Origin: Clostridia bacterium
GTDB taxonomy: Bacteria; Bacillota_A; Clostridia; Oscillospirales; CAG-382
DNA length: 7,468 nucleotides
Reading direction: 5' to 3'
Assembly (NCBI GenBank): GCA_017517985.1
Contig: JAFWWX010000222.1
Coordinates: 1-7,468, forward strand
Shown here: in pieces, positions 5,594-7,468 of the stretch
How the letters are laid out: each line of letters begins with the position of its first letter
How positions within the stretch are numbered: the first letter of the stretch is position 1
Translations under genes and position numbers: made by a program
Notes under the pieces: generated by a model
What the model was told of the DNA's origin: nothing
What the model saw: the letters and a program-made list of their open reading frames with translations, nothing else
Databases searched by the model: none

Positions 5594-6412
5594 ATGACAC
5601 AAGAACTAACACCAAAAGAAATTCTCAAGAGCAAAAAGGATTTTTCAGATTTTATTGAAACTTACAATCCGCCGGCAGTAACTTCGTTATTAGCTGAGTA
5701 TCCACAAGCAAACGGAAAAGTAATTGTTAAAGTTGGGAATCTTACCCAAAACACAGAAACATTTGGAAGTCTTTTAAATGATTCATTAGTCAGAGAGTTC
5801 ACATTACCACCATATATTACTTGGTTTGTGGTTAATGAAAAAGAGGAAATTTTAAATCAAATCAAAACCATAAATAAATATGCTGTTACAGGATTTGGGA
5901 TCTTTGTTTTTAAAGTATTTTTAAATGACGATAAAATAGATGTTAAATGTATTTTAAAGCCTGAATTAAAACCTAAAAAAGAAAAAATAAAAACCATTTC
6001 AAAAACGGGTGGCATTCAATTAGATTATTGGAACGTTTATGCTGAAGTTTGTGATGAAATGGGCGAGGGTGATTATCAAATAAAGCCGGCATCACAACAT
6101 TACCAAAATATACCGATTGGACTTAAAGGTGCTTATATCAAGCAAACAATAAGTGTAAAAGATAATTATGTCGCATCAGAATTATTTATCGGGGACAACA
6201 AACAACTCTTCGCAGACCTTAAAGAACATGAAAAAGAAATCGAAAAAGAACTTGGAACAATGATTTGGGATTGTAAGGATTCAAATAAAAGTTGCTTTAT
6301 AAGAAGAATGATATTTGTTGATTTTACAAATCCTGATCGATATGCAGAATTCGCTAAACAACAAATTGAATTAGCCATAAAAGTTAGAGAAACATTCTTT
6401 AAATACATATAA
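5594..6412 (+). CDS. DUF4268-type protein with degenerate nuclease-like N-terminus (272 aa)
   Basis: The ATG at 5594 is chosen because the strong SD AAAGGAGG lies 5 nt upstream. An in-frame ATG at 5561 sits inside hairpin 3 of the leader without an SD and would add 11 residues. Residues 140-272 fit the DUF4268 pattern: QLDYWNVYAEVC, IGLKGAYIKQTISV, SELFIGDNKQLFADLKEHEKEIEKELG, MIWD and a C-terminal helix ending VRETFFKYI. Many DUF4268 proteins carry a PD-(D/E)XK/NucS-like nuclease in front and occur near defence genes. Here the first 120 residues keep strand-like pieces (KVIVKVGN, ITWFVVNE, GFGIFVFKVFLNDDKIDVKCILKP) but show no clear D-ExK active site, so catalysis is doubtful. A role in countering or mimicking host nucleases is possible but inferred. 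The gene is alone between the leader and an intrinsic terminator, so it is probably its own transcription unit. Confidence 0.8.
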   Translation: MTQELTPKEILKSKKDFSDFIETYNPPAVTSLLAEYPQANGKVIVKVGNLTQNTETFGSLLNDSLVREFTLPPYITWFVVNEKEEILNQIKTINKYAVTGFGIFVFKVFLNDDKIDVKCILKPELKPKKEKIKTISKTGGIQLDYWNVYAEVCDEMGEGDYQIKPASQHYQNIPIGLKGAYIKQTISVKDNYVASELFIGDNKQLFADLKEHEKEIEKELGTMIWDCKDSNKSCFIRRMIFVDFTNPDRYAEFAKQQIELAIKVRETFFKYI

Positions 6413-6415
6413 ATC

Positions 6416-6441
6416 GCAGGGGTTCATCCCCTGCTTTTTAT
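6416..6441 (+). terminator. Rho-independent terminator after the DUF4268 gene
   Basis: GCAGGGG (6416-6422) and CCCCTGC (6428-6434) form a perfect 7-bp GC-rich stem with loop TTCAT, followed by TTTTT and AT. It starts 3 nt after the stop codon and is by far the most GC-rich run nearby. It is the only clear intrinsic terminator in the window, and it closes the DUF4268 unit. Confidence 0.9.
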
Positions 6442-6442
6442 A

Positions 6443-6481
6443 TTAGACGGTCGGGTAATTTACAAGAGTAATTTATATAAT
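6443..6481 (+). promoter_or_regulatory. Possible promoter for the 83-aa gene
   Basis: A perfect TATAAT -10 box lies at 6476-6481, between the terminator and the next ATG. No good -35 box is found at normal spacing; TTAGAC at 6443 is too far (27 nt). A promoter is expected here, since transcription from upstream should stop at the terminator, but in AT-rich DNA a lone TATAAT is weak evidence. Confidence 0.35.
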
Positions 6482-6495
6482 ATAGGATTAAAACA

Positions 6496-6747
6496 ATGAG
6501 CAGAAAAATTATAATTAAGCATAGACGAAATCATAATTTACAAATGGAATTGACTTTGGAAGAGTTCAAAGTCAAATTTAGTAAGGAATTAAGACAAGCG
6601 ATTGATGATTATAAGGCTGACGAAGAACGAAAAAATTATCTTCCGCCGTTCGTAAAACCAACCCCTGATTATGAACAGGATTTCTATATGAGCCTTATTT
6701 TTAATTTTAATAATTACGCACAAACGCAATATTACATAGCTCAATAA
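6496..6747 (+). CDS. Small hypothetical protein (83 aa)
   Basis: The ATG has a modest SD (AGGA at 6484-6487, 8 nt away). The N-terminus is basic (SRKIIIKHRRNHN), followed by a helical stretch (TLEEFKVKFSKELRQAIDDYKADEERKNY), a proline-containing turn (LPPFVKPTPDYEQD) and an aromatic C-terminus rich in Asn and Tyr. No signal peptide, membrane segment or known motif is seen. A basic start plus helix could suit a small DNA-binding or modulator protein of early phage type, but no family is recognised. Leader copy 2 begins 2 nt after its stop. It is the only complete gene beyond 5498 that opens its unit without the repeated leader. Confidence 0.65.
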   Translation: MSRKIIIKHRRNHNLQMELTLEEFKVKFSKELRQAIDDYKADEERKNYLPPFVKPTPDYEQDFYMSLIFNFNNYAQTQYYIAQ

Positions 6748-6749
6748 AG

Positions 6750-6846
6750 ATGTGTCCGAATGATACAAAATCGCCCACAATGACTTTAATTAAAGTAAAT
6801 TGTGAGTGATTAATGTTAATGCGATTAAACGAAAGGAGCAATAAAT
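6750..6846 (+). promoter_or_regulatory. Repeated leader element, copy 2 (before the 74-aa gene)
   Basis: This copy has the longest helix. AATCGCCCACAAT (6769-6781) pairs with ATTGTGAGTGATT (6799-6811) over 13 positions, with one G-U pair and one C-A mismatch. It encloses the perfect palindrome ACTTTAATTAAAGT (6783-6796). Hairpin 1 is TGTGT (6751-6755) with ATACA (6763-6767). Hairpin 3 is weaker here (TTAAT 6810-6814 with ATTAA 6824-6828) and shares two bases with the outer helix, so the two may compete. The SD GAAAGGAGC follows at 6831-6839. Copies 2 and 3 also share the doubled TTAATGTTAATG. The core lies 87 nt before the ATG. Confidence 0.78.
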
Positions 6847-7071
6847 ATGGGCATTATGACAACAGACAAAGAAGAAAAAAACTACCAAGCATTTATGAAG
6901 GAACTTGAAAAAATATCTAAAAAATATGGGATCGGGATTTCAGGTTGCGGAGTATTTGATTTTTTTGATGAAAACGGATTTAAAGAAATCGAATATAGAA
7001 AAGATTCCTCAAGCGGTGATTTAAGAATTGAAAAACTTGTATTTTCAGACGGTACTTCATTAGACGATTAA
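6847..7071 (+). CDS. Small hypothetical protein (74 aa)
   Basis: The start at 6847 is set by SD GAAAGGAGC, 7 nt upstream; an internal ATG four codons in is too far from it. The N-terminal half is a charged helix (KEEKNYQAFMKELEKISKKYG). It is followed by a predicted beta-rich half (IGISGCGVFDFF, IEYRKDSSSGDLRIEKLVFSDG) and an acidic end. Small proteins of this shape are common in phage early regions, but I do not recognise a named family. It forms a two-gene unit with the next ORF, whose SD overlaps this stop, under leader copy 2. Confidence 0.72.
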   Translation: MGIMTTDKEEKNYQAFMKELEKISKKYGIGISGCGVFDFFDENGFKEIEYRKDSSSGDLRIEKLVFSDGTSLDD

Positions 7072-7081
7072 GGAGCAGACA

Positions 7082-7309
7082 ATGATTGAATTGAACGGCA
7101 TCTATAAATTAAAAATGATAAAAGGTCTAATTAGTAACACAGATTACAAATACAAAGTTCTTGCAATAAACAAAGAAAAAACAATGGTTTGTTGTGTTCA
7201 ATTAGACGGTTTTGATGCCGGAGAGGAGTTTGTATTTATGATTGAATGCTTACTTGATCCTGAAAAACCTGACGATATCTACTTCGGTGAAATAATTAAA
7301 CAAAAATAA
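7082..7309 (+). CDS. Small hypothetical protein (75 aa), likely beta-barrel
   Basis: SD AAGGAG (7070-7075) overlaps the stop of the 74-aa gene and lies 6 nt before the ATG. The sequence alternates hydrophobic and polar residues in short strands (NGIYKLKMIKG, YKYKVLAINKEK, TMVCCVQLDG, EEFVFMIECLL, DIYFGEIIKQ), which suggests a small all-beta fold, perhaps SH3-like. That fold is inferred from pattern only. No catalytic motif, signal peptide or membrane helix is seen. It ends immediately before leader copy 3, so the pair 6847-7309 is a self-contained cassette between two leader copies. Confidence 0.72.
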   Translation: MIELNGIYKLKMIKGLISNTDYKYKVLAINKEKTMVCCVQLDGFDAGEEFVFMIECLLDPEKPDDIYFGEIIKQK

Positions 7310-7407
7310 TTGTGTTGAATTGATACAAAATCGCTCCTAATGACTTTAATTAAAGTACATTCAGAGCGATTAATGTTAATGCACATTAAAAAAGAAAGGA
7401 CAAAATT
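7310..7407 (+). promoter_or_regulatory. Repeated leader element, copy 3 (before the 3'-most gene)
   Basis: This is the cleanest copy. Hairpin 1 is TTGTGT (7310-7315) with ATACAA (7323-7328). Hairpin 2 is AATCGCTC (7329-7336) with GAGCGATT (7364-7371), a perfect 8 bp, around the palindrome ACTTTAATTAAAGT (7343-7356). Hairpin 3 is TTAATGT (7370-7376) with ACATTAA (7383-7389), a perfect 7 bp. The SD AAAGGA follows at about 7395-7400. Read as DNA, TTGATA (7320-7325) and TTTAAT (7345-7350) could be promoter boxes with a 19-nt spacer, and the palindrome an operator overlapping the -10. The core lies 88 nt before the ATG. Confidence 0.78.
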
Positions 7408-7468
7408 ATGACAAAAACAGTATTAGGAAGCGAAAATACACAGTACGGATTTTATGGAACTATCAACA
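7408..7468 (+). CDS. 5' end of a gene cut by the window end (partial)
   Basis: The ATG at 7408 has SD AAAGGA 7 nt upstream and follows leader copy 3. Twenty residues are visible (MTKTVLGSENTQ, then YGFYGTIN) and the frame stays open to the end of the window. The family is not recognisable from this fragment. Being under the same leader suggests it belongs to the same regulated set as the DUF4268 and 74/75-aa genes. Confidence 0.65.
   Translation, partial: MTKTVLGSENTQYGFYGTIN

Noticed and set aside
5498..7407. CRISPR array from the repeated element
   Set aside because: The copies are about 95 nt, imperfect, separated by whole genes and placed before start codons, which does not fit repeat-spacer structure.
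1..7468. tRNA genes or an altered code reading TGA as an amino acid
   Set aside because: No cloverleaf was spotted by eye. TGA is simply not used as a stop in 15 genes, which is common in AT-rich DNA, and no conserved domain is interrupted by TGA.

Overview
This window is most likely a piece of a tailed-phage or prophage genome. The DNA is AT-rich, every gene is on the + strand, intergenic gaps are tiny or absent, and the recognisable products are tail-collar/adhesin proteins, an amidase endolysin and phage-type DUF4417 and Gly-rich proteins. Strong Shine-Dalgarno (SD) sequences, such as AAGGAGG and AAAGGAG, sit before most genes. The host therefore probably starts translation in the classical SD way, as low-GC Firmicutes-like and many other gut bacteria do. 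The host cannot be named from this window. All 15 visible stops are TAA or TAG, and none is TGA.

Layout. Positions 1-72 are the 3' end of an upstream gene. Positions 83-2755 hold five tandem paralogous genes for small (166-187 aa) phage Tail Collar-type proteins, with a conserved N-terminal collar domain, a hypervariable middle and a conserved C-terminal tail. Next come an N-acetylmuramoyl-L-alanine amidase (2767-3318), a small overlapping gene of possible lysis function (3296-3586), a DUF4417 protein (3597-4226), and two otherwise unrelated proteins (4229-4888, 4892-5497) that share the N-terminus MGGRGSGGG. This part reads as one tightly packed late (host recognition and lysis) operon.

From 5498 the style changes. 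A roughly 95-nt intergenic element occurs three times (5498-5593, 6750-6846, 7310-7407), each time directly after a stop codon and ending at the SD of the next gene. It holds up to three inverted repeats, including a central ACTTTAATTAAAGT palindrome, and its core lies 86-88 nt from each start codon. It heads three small cassettes: a DUF4268-domain protein, closed by a clear intrinsic terminator at 6416-6441 and followed by an 83-aa gene; a pair of 74/75-aa genes; and a gene cut by the window end. The repeated leader probably gives common control to these accessory genes, either as promoter/operator DNA or as a structured 5' UTR.

The most notable items are this three-copy leader, the five-gene collar cassette with signs of mosaic exchange, and the N-terminal MGGRGSGGG tag on two neighbouring proteins, which suggests a shared targeting or packaging signal.
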